Assembly: GCA_947478865.1 (NCBI GenBank) | Contig: CANJXF010000045.1 | Coordinates: 1-33,365, forward strand | Source: Verrucomicrobiales bacterium | GTDB lineage: Bacteria > Verrucomicrobiota > Verrucomicrobiia > Limisphaerales > CANJXF01 | Length of the DNA: 33,365 nt | Direction: 5' to 3' | The notes under the pieces: generated by a model | Told to the model about the DNA's origin: nothing | What the model saw: only the letters and a program-made list of their open reading frames with translations | Databases searched by the model: none | Shown here: positions 1 to 7,326 of the stretch, one piece after another | How positions within the stretch are numbered: the stretch's first letter is position 1 | Layout of the letters: each line of letters starts with the position of its first letter | Made by a program: the position numbers and the translations under genes

Positions 1-96
1 ACCCAACACCGCCTCCCGGCTGATCCCATTCTCCGCCAGTAACTCGTCAATCAATCCATCCGCTCTTCTCCTCGCTTCTTTCTGCTCTTTGGTCAT
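1..96 (-). CDS. N-terminal fragment of a gene cut by the window edge; possible IS256-type transposase
   Basis: An ATG at 96-94 opens a frame of 32 codons that runs off the left edge without a stop. A good ribosome binding site (GGAGGA) lies about 10 bases upstream of the ATG, which supports a real start. The peptide is charged and helical: it starts MTKEQKEARRRADGLIDELL and continues AENGISREAVLG. The RADxLIDxLL pattern near the N-terminus resembles the first residues of some IS256/mutator-family transposases, but this is recall of a family pattern, not a search result, and 32 residues cannot prove it. No terminal inverted repeat could be confirmed in the bases between this gene and the dehydrogenase at 314. 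It could also be an unrelated small helical protein. Confidence 0.6.
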   Translation of the reverse strand, partial: MTKEQKEARRRADGLIDELLAENGISREAVLG

Positions 97-313
97 ATCT
101 GCTTTTTCCTCCAGTTATAACCCAAACACAATCTTTCTGATACGCTCATGGGCCCTCTGTACGGTGCAACCGCCGAAAATTACTTTCCTCTTAACAATGT
201 CCGCCTAAGCTCCCGGCTGTAATGCTTTTGGACGAATCTGTTATTCACTTCAGTTCTGCGTCGGCCTGCTTCGTGCCGCTTTGCAAGGCCGGCGGCCCAA
301 CATTTTATTGATC

Positions 314-1033
314 ATGAATTTGACGAACCAAACTTGTGTCATCACTGGGGCGGCCCGCGGCATTGGCCTGGCCCTGGCTCAAGCGTTTGCCGCCAAAGGC
401 GCGCGCGTGGTCATGGCAGATGTCGATGTGGCAGCATTGGGTGTTGCCGATGTTCCCGGTGCCAAGGCGATTGTTTGCGATGTCACGAAGGCTGCGGCGG
501 TTGATCAGCTCGCCGTCGATGCCGAAGCCGCTTTTGGCCCAATTGCCGTGTGGATCAATAACGCCGGTCTCGCTCGGCATCGATGGATTCCGGATTACAC
601 AGAGGCGGAAATCGATCTGACGCTGGCGGTGAATTTGAAGGGAACCATTCTCGGTTCACAATCCGCGTTGCGCCGCATGATTCCCCAAAAACGCGGGCAC
701 ATTATCAATGTCATTTCCACCGCCAGTTTGCGTGGAGTGCCGAGCGAAACCGTTTATTGCGCGGCGAAATGGGGTGTGCGCGGGTTCACGCAAGGCCTGC
801 AGGAAGAGGCCGCTCCCCATCGTATTCGGGTGACGGCGGTCTTGCCTGGCGGTGTGGCCACGGAATTCTGGAACGGAGCATCTTCGCGGCCCGCGCCGCT
901 GGAGAAATTTCTCACTTCGCAACAAGTGGCCCATGCCATCCTGAGCGTGGTTGAAATGGATGATTACTGTGTGGCGCGTGAACTGGTGTTGCGATCGCTG
1001 GACGACAGCGACTTCTCGGTCAAGCCGGACTGA
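314..1033 (+). CDS. SDR-family NAD(P)-dependent oxidoreductase
   Basis: This 239-residue protein is a classical short-chain dehydrogenase/reductase, a cytosolic NAD(P)-dependent enzyme oxidising or reducing an alcohol/carbonyl. The glycine-rich cofactor motif TGAARGIG is at residues 11-18. Asp36 at the end of the second strand suggests a preference for NAD(H). The NNAG structural motif is at 82-85, and the catalytic Ser135-Tyr148-Lys152 set (YCAAK) is complete. The ATG at 314 is preferred over an in-frame TTG at 281 because it places the Rossmann motif at the usual distance from the N-terminus; neither has a strong ribosome binding site. It converges on queD with only 17 bases between the two stops. 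The substrate cannot be told from the sequence, and nothing ties it firmly to the lux-like operon further right. Confidence 0.9.
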   Translation: MNLTNQTCVITGAARGIGLALAQAFAAKGARVVMADVDVAALGVADVPGAKAIVCDVTKAAAVDQLAVDAEAAFGPIAVWINNAGLARHRWIPDYTEAEIDLTLAVNLKGTILGSQSALRRMIPQKRGHIINVISTASLRGVPSETVYCAAKWGVRGFTQGLQEEAAPHRIRVTAVLPGGVATEFWNGASSRPAPLEKFLTSQQVAHAILSVVEMDDYCVARELVLRSLDDSDFSVKPD

Positions 1034-1050
1034 CCACGGCTTCAATCAGG

Positions 1051-1410
1051 TTATCCACGGTAAACACAGCGGGCGGTGCAAGTTTCGGCGACGACGACTT
1101 CGCTGAGCATGGGCAGCGTCGGCTTCAGCTGATCCCAAATCCAGACGGCGATGTTTTCGCTTGTGGGATTTTCCAATCCAGGGATTTCGTTGAGATAGAA
1201 GTGGTCCAGTTTATCCCAGAGCGGCTTGAAGGCGGCGGAGATGTCCGCGTAATCCATTAACCAACCCAGCTTTGGATCGCATTCGCCGGAGACCACAATT
1301 TCAGCGCTGAAACTATGTCCGTGAAGGCGTCGGCATTTGTGGGATTCGGGCAGATGCGGCAAGAGGTGCGCCGCTTCAAATTGATAACTCTTTCGTAATT
1401 CCATTTTCAT
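1051..1410 (-). CDS. queD: 6-carboxy-5,6,7,8-tetrahydropterin synthase (QueD/PTPS family)
   Basis: A 119-residue member of the 6-pyruvoyl-tetrahydropterin synthase family. QueD converts 7,8-dihydroneopterin triphosphate to 6-carboxytetrahydropterin, the second step in making queuosine and other 7-deazaguanines. The zinc ligands are His15 (FEAAH) and His30/His32 (LHGH). The catalytic Cys26 sits four residues before His30, and the Asp69-His70 pair (LDH), the PTSEN pterin-binding motif at 82-86 and a C-terminal Glu109 are all present. Length is normal for QueD. The ATG at 1410 follows a GAGA element about 8 bases upstream; an ATG two codons later is also possible. No preQ1-type aptamer is seen in the 166 bases upstream. 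It lies downstream of, and on the same strand as, the lux-like operon, but the gap suggests separate expression. No other queuosine genes are in the window. Confidence 0.95.
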   Translation of the reverse strand: MKMELRKSYQFEAAHLLPHLPESHKCRRLHGHSFSAEIVVSGECDPKLGWLMDYADISAAFKPLWDKLDHFYLNEIPGLENPTSENIAVWIWDQLKPTLPMLSEVVVAETCTARCVYRG

Positions 1411-1436
1411 AAAAATTTCTCAAGTCGCCGATGAAT

Positions 1437-1456
1437 CCCAATCGACACGAATTGGG
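1437..1456. other. Small inverted repeat between the LuxC-like gene and queD
   Basis: CCCAAT and ATTGGG form a 6-bp stem around an 8-base loop, 27 bases upstream of the queD start. There is no U-run on either strand, so it is not a convincing intrinsic terminator. It may be a weak 5' leader hairpin or chance. Nothing else is seen between 1411 and 1576. Confidence 0.25.
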
Positions 1457-1576
1457 TAACAGCGCGCGGAGTCGCAGTCGTTTTCAACCGTGAACCTCAG
1501 GGCCAAGCGAAAGGCGGCGCTCGGTTTCGATTGCGGGGCCTGCGGTATGTTGCGTTGATGCGCGTTCATGCGTGGG

Positions 1577-2938
1577 CTAAAGCTCCCAGTCGGTCCACGT
1601 CACCAGGTCGCCGAGGCTGGGTCGGCCGTCGTGGCGCCAGAGCAGGGGCGGGTTTTGCATTTGGCCGAGCGGACAAATTCGCGTCGCGCCCCAGTGCGCG
1701 AGGTCGTTGGCGATTTCCTGCGCGCGATTTTCGGTGGCCGCGATACCGACTGTTGAAATTTTGGCGCGCACGGCATCAGCGCCTTCCAAAGCCTGTTTCA
1801 AGTTGCCGACGGCCTTCACATAGATAAAGCGATTCAGACAGGAGATCTGGAAACGGGGATCATTTTCGAACACGACAGTCCACGCCGTCGAGCCATGGCT
1901 GCTCCATAGCCGCGTGTCGAGGGAATGGGCGGCGCGGACTTCGTAAAACGATCGGCGATAGGCAATGGCCGCTGCTTCCTCCGTGGACAAAATTCCGCGC
2001 GGCTGTTGCTGTTCGAGGCGATCCAACTCCGCCGCGAGCATTTCGGCGAATTGCTCCGGAGAAATTTTTCCGCCGGTCTCCACGTAGATGACGTGCGGCG
2101 ACAGGCAACCCAGCTGGTTCCACGCCACGATATCGTGCGCGGCGCGTGAGATGATTCGCTGCGGGCTCATTCCCGAAAGAACCTCGGCGGTCACAAAGGC
2201 AAAACTCAAGCGATGGCCAAAGCCGATAAAGCGGACTTTCGGCGGCAACCGACGGCGAATGGTTTCCAATGTTTCATCGCTGCCGGTGGCGGTGAGTGTA
2301 TTCGTCTCGGCGTAGAGCGCGGTCTCCAACGATTCATTGCCGCCTTTCCACTCGGCAATTTCCAGGCAGGCGCCGAGTTTTGGTTCCGCTTCGTAAATCG
2401 AGTGGGCGAACAGGCGCGGGACAAACGCCGTTCCGCTGGCGCATTTCACAAATTGAGCGGAGCGCGTGAGGAAGCCGAAAATGATGCTGGTCAAGGTCGC
2501 GTTCGGGATGCATCCGCCGGTGATGTGAGTGAGCAATTCCGGGCCGCGCGCGAAGGAAGCTCGATTCATCTTCTGCTCGGCTGCTGTGGCGCTCAGAGTG
2601 TCGAGTCGCCGCCCTTCGCCGAATTCCTGTAACATCAGGGCTTGCAAATTTTCTGCCGTGATCTGCTGGAAAAACGCGTCCAAACCCGTTGCCAGCGTTT
2701 CGCGGGTGAACCCGGTGGCCGCGGGTCCAAGCCGAAGGGTTTCCTGGCGAAATGCGTCGTCTGGTTCCAGCCAGTTCTTCGCCACGCTGGAAATGACACG
2801 AATCAAATTCTGGGTCGTGCGTGTCGCCAGATAGTTCTCCCGATTCTTCTTCAGCGTTTGGCACGCGTCGCTGATGACCGTGGGAGTCAACGCGGTGTTC
2901 TCAGGCAGATCGGCCAGGAAATAATTCGGCAGATTCAT
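1577..2938 (-). CDS. LuxC-like acyl-CoA reductase
   Basis: This 453-residue protein matches the LuxC acyl-CoA reductase family (aldehyde-dehydrogenase fold), which reduces a fatty acyl group passed through an enzyme thioester to an aldehyde using NADPH. The likely nucleophile is Cys278 in NQLGCLSP, the conserved LuxC-type active-site segment. The C-terminus keeps the family signature HDGRPSLGDLVTWTDWE. Length is close to luminous-bacterium LuxC (about 480). Its ATG overlaps the TGA of the upstream MFS gene (ATGA at 2938-2935), so the two are translationally coupled. A LuxE-like gene lies upstream in the same operon. There is no LuxA, LuxB or LuxD, so light production is not expected; the aldehyde product is probably an intermediate of some other pathway. 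The family call is firm; the substrate is unknown. Confidence 0.88.
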   Translation of the reverse strand: MNLPNYFLADLPENTALTPTVISDACQTLKKNRENYLATRTTQNLIRVISSVAKNWLEPDDAFRQETLRLGPAATGFTRETLATGLDAFFQQITAENLQALMLQEFGEGRRLDTLSATAAEQKMNRASFARGPELLTHITGGCIPNATLTSIIFGFLTRSAQFVKCASGTAFVPRLFAHSIYEAEPKLGACLEIAEWKGGNESLETALYAETNTLTATGSDETLETIRRRLPPKVRFIGFGHRLSFAFVTAEVLSGMSPQRIISRAAHDIVAWNQLGCLSPHVIYVETGGKISPEQFAEMLAAELDRLEQQQPRGILSTEEAAAIAYRRSFYEVRAAHSLDTRLWSSHGSTAWTVVFENDPRFQISCLNRFIYVKAVGNLKQALEGADAVRAKISTVGIAATENRAQEIANDLAHWGATRICPLGQMQNPPLLWRHDGRPSLGDLVTWTDWEL

Positions 2939-4188
2939 TTGGGTTCACCTCGTGCGGCGACGGGGAGAGGTTGTTCGACGTGCTCCAGAATCTCTTTTTT
3001 TCGGATCGCATGCAGGCAAGGCAAACCGATGAGCGACAGCAAAACGAAAATGGCGAGCAGGCCGAAAATCGGAAAGTAGGCCGAGGTTAGCTGGCTCTGT
3101 TCGCCCAAATGTTTGACCCAGTATCCCACCGCCCAATGGGACAGGTTGCCGATCAATCCGCCCACGGTGATAAATAATCCGAAGACCCGGCCGCGCACGG
3201 AATCGTGCACCGATTCCATGATTGCCGCCTCGACCATTGGATAGCTCGCCATGAAAAAGAATCCGTAGATTGCAAGAGTCGGGATAATCCAGTTTTTTGA
3301 GACGTGCGGAAAAATCGCCATCATCACCGCAGCGATAAAAAGCACCAGGCTCGTCCATTTCATCCGTCCGCCGTCGCTCAGGCCGCCGAAAAGCGGATTG
3401 CTAATGGCTGAAGCCATGAAAATTCCAGAGAGCGCCAGGCCGGTGAATTTCGGGCTCAGACCGTGCCCCTGCTGGAGAAACAGCGATGACAAACTTCCCG
3501 TGCCGCTCCCGGCGAAATCGCGCAGGCTGAACGCGAAGCTGGCCGCGATGAAAAAGAGCCAGAGCGCGGGGGTTGGGAACATCTTTTCGGTCGGCTTTGA
3601 CAGGTGCGTTTCCGATTCCGGCAACCGATCTTCCTCCGCCAGCCAATAGAAGATGGCCGCAGCGATGATGCCCAACACGCCCAGTTCGAGAACCGGATCG
3701 CGCCAGCTTCCATGCACGGCGCGCCAGCCCGAATAAATCGGGCTGAAACAAAAGCCCGCGCTCGCGCCGATTCCGACGAGTCCAAGCGCCCGGCCGGTGC
3801 CGACGGGATACAAGCGCGCCACCAGAGCCGTGGCCGCGGGGTGATAGAAACTTCCTCCCAGGCCCGCGATGACGACGCACAGCAACGCGATGGAATAGCT
3901 CGGCGCAAACGAAAGGCCAACGAAACCAAGGCCGTTGATGGCGAGGCCGTAGGCCAGAAGTTTCTTGCGGCTGACGCGATCGGCCAGGATTCCCATCAGG
4001 TAGCTCGGTAGAAAATACGAAAGCCCCATGACGGTGACGAGCAGCGTGGCGGCTTCGACGCTGGCGAGTTGAAAATCTTTTTGGATCAACAGATAAAGCG
4101 GGATCAGCGCGACATGGTAAATGTGCGTGAACGCATGCAACGCGCCGCAGAGCCAGAGCGTTCTGATTTTGCTGTTCTTGTTTTCCAT
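2935..4188 (-). CDS. MFS transporter, fosmidomycin-resistance-like
   Basis: A 417-residue integral membrane protein with about 12 hydrophobic segments. The major-facilitator motif A lies in the loop after the second helix (GILADRVSRKKLL). The start, with LWLCGALHAFTHIYHVALIP, resembles the Fsr (fosmidomycin resistance) group, in which an HxxxH-rich first helix is typical. It is probably a proton-driven exporter. The gene sits between the LuxE-like and LuxC-like genes on the same strand: 69 bases after the LuxE-like stop, and overlapping the LuxC-like start by four bases. This suggests it moves a substrate or product of that pathway, though that is inference from position. The ATG at 4188 has no clear ribosome binding site. 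Confidence 0.9.
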   Translation of the reverse strand: MENKNSKIRTLWLCGALHAFTHIYHVALIPLYLLIQKDFQLASVEAATLLVTVMGLSYFLPSYLMGILADRVSRKKLLAYGLAINGLGFVGLSFAPSYSIALLCVVIAGLGGSFYHPAATALVARLYPVGTGRALGLVGIGASAGFCFSPIYSGWRAVHGSWRDPVLELGVLGIIAAAIFYWLAEEDRLPESETHLSKPTEKMFPTPALWLFFIAASFAFSLRDFAGSGTGSLSSLFLQQGHGLSPKFTGLALSGIFMASAISNPLFGGLSDGGRMKWTSLVLFIAAVMMAIFPHVSKNWIIPTLAIYGFFFMASYPMVEAAIMESVHDSVRGRVFGLFITVGGLIGNLSHWAVGYWVKHLGEQSQLTSAYFPIFGLLAIFVLLSLIGLPCLHAIRKKEILEHVEQPLPVAARGEPK

Positions 4189-4257
4189 CGTGTGAAGGCC
4201 GGGTGGAATTAGCCACAGTTGCGCCGGAATTTCACGGTTTGTTTTTGTCGCGTGAAT

Positions 4258-5412
4258 TTATTTAGCCATCAACGAGCAGCCACGCGGTTCCGCCAGGGTG
4301 GCGCGGCCAACCAGTTCGAATCCATCGCCGCGCCGGACTCCCAAGTCTTCGGTCTGCACGGCAAGAATCGAAAAGACGTTCGCCAGATCGATCAGGCGAA
4401 TCAAACCGGTTTCCCCTTCGCTCACTTCGCGCCCGGTTTCGGGAGAAATAATCTGGGCGCGAGTCCAAGGAGGGAAATGAAAGCGCCGAGCCTCTTGCGG
4501 TTGCGCTTGTTTTAATTCGGCCGATTCAAATTCAATCGCGCGATCATACGCTTGAGAACTCAGTTCGCTCATGCCGTATTCGCAGACAATGTGCGACGGG
4601 GAAATTCCCAAATGTTTCGTGATGAGCTGATGCAGCTCCGTCTTGGGCATCGAGCGCGACCGCCCTTTGTAGCCGCCCGTTTCCAGAACACGCGAGCCAG
4701 CCGCGAGCCGGTAGCGAATGTTGCCGGCGGCGAAATGATCGAGCAGATGCACGAATGAAAAAGCGGTTCCGAGAATGGCGACGGGACGATTGGCGCACAT
4801 GGATTTGCGCACGGCGAAAAGGGTTTGCTCGATATCCAGCGCCCATGAATTGGTGTCGTCGAGTCGCCCGCAAAAAACGGAATCGCGCGAACCCAGCCGG
4901 GTGCGAACCGTCTCGAACATGTGGACGAGCGACGAATGCGGCGCGAGGGCAGGGGACGGTGTCAGAAAAATGAAACCCGGTTTATCGATCGGGCCAACGA
5001 GTTCGTTTTCGGCCAACTCATCCCAGTCCGCGAGGAAATGCCGCTGAAACCACGGGAGCAGCGATGCTTCGTAAACCGCGAGTGATTCCGCATTGTGAAA
5101 GTGGCGACTTGGAATTTGCTCGGTCGTTCCGCTGGAATGGAAAACCCGGGTTCGCTGTTCGGGCGGCAGGCTGGACAGCTCAAGCTCCTTGAAGGCGCTC
5201 GTTGGAAGAGCCGGGATTTCCCTCCAGTCGTTGAGATTGCCGGGAGAAATATTGCGACTTCCGCAGAACTGCCGATACGGTTCGACTGACGCAAATTGCA
5301 GGGCGAATAGGGACAATGCCAACTGGTTGAACCGCTCTTCGGTCGGCTGCTGGTCTTTGATGAATGCGCTGAGCGCATCCGCAAAATCGTAGAAAGATAA
5401 AATGGTGTTCAC
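4258..5412 (-). CDS. LuxE-like acyl-protein synthetase
   Basis: A protein of the LuxE acyl-protein synthetase family (adenylate-forming). In the lux system LuxE activates a fatty acid with ATP and hands the acyl group to LuxC. The nucleotide-binding stretch SSGTTEQ is at residues 93-99, and the later segments GSRVLETGGYKGRSR and CEYGMSELSSQAYD are typical of the family. A GTG start at 5412 gives 384 residues, close to the family length. The same frame is open to a TTG at 5493, which would add 27 unconserved-looking residues; neither start has a clear ribosome binding site. It is the first gene of a three-gene operon with the MFS and LuxC-like genes, and divergent from the exported protein at 5598. 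The natural substrate may be a fatty acid or another carboxylate. Confidence 0.87.
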   Translation of the reverse strand: MNTILSFYDFADALSAFIKDQQPTEERFNQLALSLFALQFASVEPYRQFCGSRNISPGNLNDWREIPALPTSAFKELELSSLPPEQRTRVFHSSGTTEQIPSRHFHNAESLAVYEASLLPWFQRHFLADWDELAENELVGPIDKPGFIFLTPSPALAPHSSLVHMFETVRTRLGSRDSVFCGRLDDTNSWALDIEQTLFAVRKSMCANRPVAILGTAFSFVHLLDHFAAGNIRYRLAAGSRVLETGGYKGRSRSMPKTELHQLITKHLGISPSHIVCEYGMSELSSQAYDRAIEFESAELKQAQPQEARRFHFPPWTRAQIISPETGREVSEGETGLIRLIDLANVFSILAVQTEDLGVRRGDGFELVGRATLAEPRGCSLMAK

Positions 5413-5597
5413 GCGGTTTTTGGTCGGCTGGTTTTCCGCTACAGCCAGCAAATATGTAGATGCGGACGCCGTTGATCGCAAGTCATATGGCAAGGAGATG
5501 GGCCGTGTCCGCTCGCGCGCCTGGCTGGTTCTCTTTTTCCTCGCCCGCCGATGATTGGTGATTATGGTGAGACGAACCCGAAAACTCTCACTTAACT

Positions 5598-7178
5598 ATG
5601 AATCAGGAACAGTTTACCCGCCGTCGATTTTTGCAACGCGCCATGGCCGCCAGCGCGCTGGTCGTGGGCGCGGCGCCGCCGCTTGGATTATGGGCGAATG
5701 AGACCAGCCTCACCTCCGCCGCCGAGGATGAATTGGCCGGTCCTCCGCGCGGTCCGTGGCGACGGTTGTTCCTGGATGCCTTCGTGGTCGAGGCGCAGGG
5801 GGGCCTGACCCGCGCTTTCCATGCCGCCGAAAAATTCGCTGGCAATCCGGTCGTCAAACGCGACAAGCCATGGGAAGGCGTCTCCGCAATCACCGGCCCC
5901 TACGTCTATGGCACGGTGTTTTGGGAAGGCGAAAAGCTTCGCCTTTGGTATGAAGTCCATAATAAGGGAACCCACACTGGCTATGCTGAATCGCTCGACG
6001 GCATTGCCTGGACGAAGCCCGAGCTAGGCATCATCGAATTCGAGGGTTCGAAGGCGAATAACCTCGTCGTATCCGCCTTTCAACGTGCGGCCACCGGCGG
6101 CCAATGTCACAACGCCAGCGTCATTCGCCGCCCGAAGGAAACGGATCCGCAGAAGCGTTATGCGTTGTACGGTTTTGACAATGGTGCCGGGCACGCGCGG
6201 GTGGCGTTTTCTCCGGATGGACTGCACTGGAAATTCGCCCCTGAGACGGAGAAAAAAGCGATGTTCAGCTCCTCTGACGTGGTGAATTTTTTCTACGATC
6301 CCTACAAAGCCAGATACGTTGTCACCTGGAAAACCCGCAACCGCCGGGGTCGCGCGGCGGGCGTGGCCTGGTCGGATGACGGCTTGACCTGGACCAAGCC
6401 GTTCGATGGCCCGGTTTTTGTCGCCGACGATCTTGACCCGGACGCCACGCAAATCTACGGCATGCCGGTCTTTCCATACCAGGGTCTCTACATCGGCCAG
6501 CCGTGGATGTATAACGCGCGTTATTTCAAATACGGCGATTACGCGACGCAGAGGATGTATGAAGCGCAGGAAGATTCTCCGCGCACCATGGAAGTTCAAC
6601 TCGCCTGGAGCTGGGATCTGGTCAACTGGACCCGTCCTCCGGCACGAGAGCAATTCATCCCGCGCGGCGCCGAAGGCCAGTGGGACGATGGCATGCTCTG
6701 CACCGCGCGGGCGCCGGTTGTCGTGGGCGACAAACTCTATTTCTACTATGGCGGTTGCGACGGTCGGCACGACGACAAACGGGTGAATGCCTCCATCGGA
6801 CTGGCGACGCTGCGGCTCGATGGCTTTTGCTCCATGAGCGCCGGCGCGACTGAAGGCTGGCTCATCACGCGCCGAGAGGCGTCCCGCGAACCAGTCGTCA
6901 CCATCAACGCAAAGACCGCGAAGGATGGTTTCGTCACGGCAGAAATTCTCGACCGAAAAAACCGCGTGATCCCCGGGTTCTCACGTCAGGATTGCGTCGC
7001 GTTTGCCGGCGACTCCGTGAGACACGAATTAAAATGGAAATCAGCGGTGCTGCCGGAGAAGACGGTTGACTGGAAAATCCGTTTCTGGCTGAAGAACGCC
7101 GACCTCTTCTCGTATCTGCCCAAAGGGCTTGAAGCCGAACGTCCAGCAACGGCGCCCGCTCATAAAATCGGAACGTGA
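5598..7178 (+). CDS. Exported beta-propeller glycosidase-like protein (GH32/GH43-like fold)
   Basis: A 526-residue secreted protein. The N-terminus has a twin-arginine signal (TRRRFLQR, then a hydrophobic stretch rich in Ala/Val), so it is folded before export. The body has repeated short motifs typical of five-bladed propeller glycosidases: LFLDAFVVE near residue 57, SPDGLHW and SDDGLTW blocks, LRLWYEVH, and WDDGMLCTARAPVV in the last blade. The final 100 or so residues form a beta-rich C-terminal domain. Proteins of this layout are common in Verrucomicrobia and Planctomycetes and are usually annotated as glycosyl hydrolase-like. Catalytic acids could not be assigned with confidence, so the activity is open. 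It is divergent from the LuxE-like gene and convergent with the CocE-like gene. Confidence 0.75.
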   Translation: MNQEQFTRRRFLQRAMAASALVVGAAPPLGLWANETSLTSAAEDELAGPPRGPWRRLFLDAFVVEAQGGLTRAFHAAEKFAGNPVVKRDKPWEGVSAITGPYVYGTVFWEGEKLRLWYEVHNKGTHTGYAESLDGIAWTKPELGIIEFEGSKANNLVVSAFQRAATGGQCHNASVIRRPKETDPQKRYALYGFDNGAGHARVAFSPDGLHWKFAPETEKKAMFSSSDVVNFFYDPYKARYVVTWKTRNRRGRAAGVAWSDDGLTWTKPFDGPVFVADDLDPDATQIYGMPVFPYQGLYIGQPWMYNARYFKYGDYATQRMYEAQEDSPRTMEVQLAWSWDLVNWTRPPAREQFIPRGAEGQWDDGMLCTARAPVVVGDKLYFYYGGCDGRHDDKRVNASIGLATLRLDGFCSMSAGATEGWLITRREASREPVVTINAKTAKDGFVTAEILDRKNRVIPGFSRQDCVAFAGDSVRHELKWKSAVLPEKTVDWKIRFWLKNADLFSYLPKGLEAERPATAPAHKIGT

Positions 7179-7309
7179 TTCGCGATGGTCATTATTGGAT
7201 TTGCGTTTGGCACCTCCACGGTCGCAAGCAGGTAGGCAGGCAGATCCATCGGATTTCGACGATGTCTCTCGGCTTGCGCACTTCCTAATTCTGCGCGCCT
7301 CTTGAGGGA

Positions 7310-7326
7310 GGGAGTGGGTTACTCCC
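7310..7326. terminator. Possible hairpin between convergent genes
   Basis: GGGAGT and ACTCCC form a 6-bp stem around GGGTT, extendable by one A-T pair. The hairpin overlaps the stop codon of the CocE-like gene (minus strand) and follows the GH-like gene (plus strand) by about 130 bases. No T-run follows on either strand, so it is at best a weak or Rho-assisted terminator. The rest of 7179-7318 shows no gene. Confidence 0.3.

Noticed and set aside
1411-1500. preQ1 riboswitch upstream of queD
   Set aside because: No preQ1-type hairpin with an A-rich tail and pairing to the ribosome binding site could be found.
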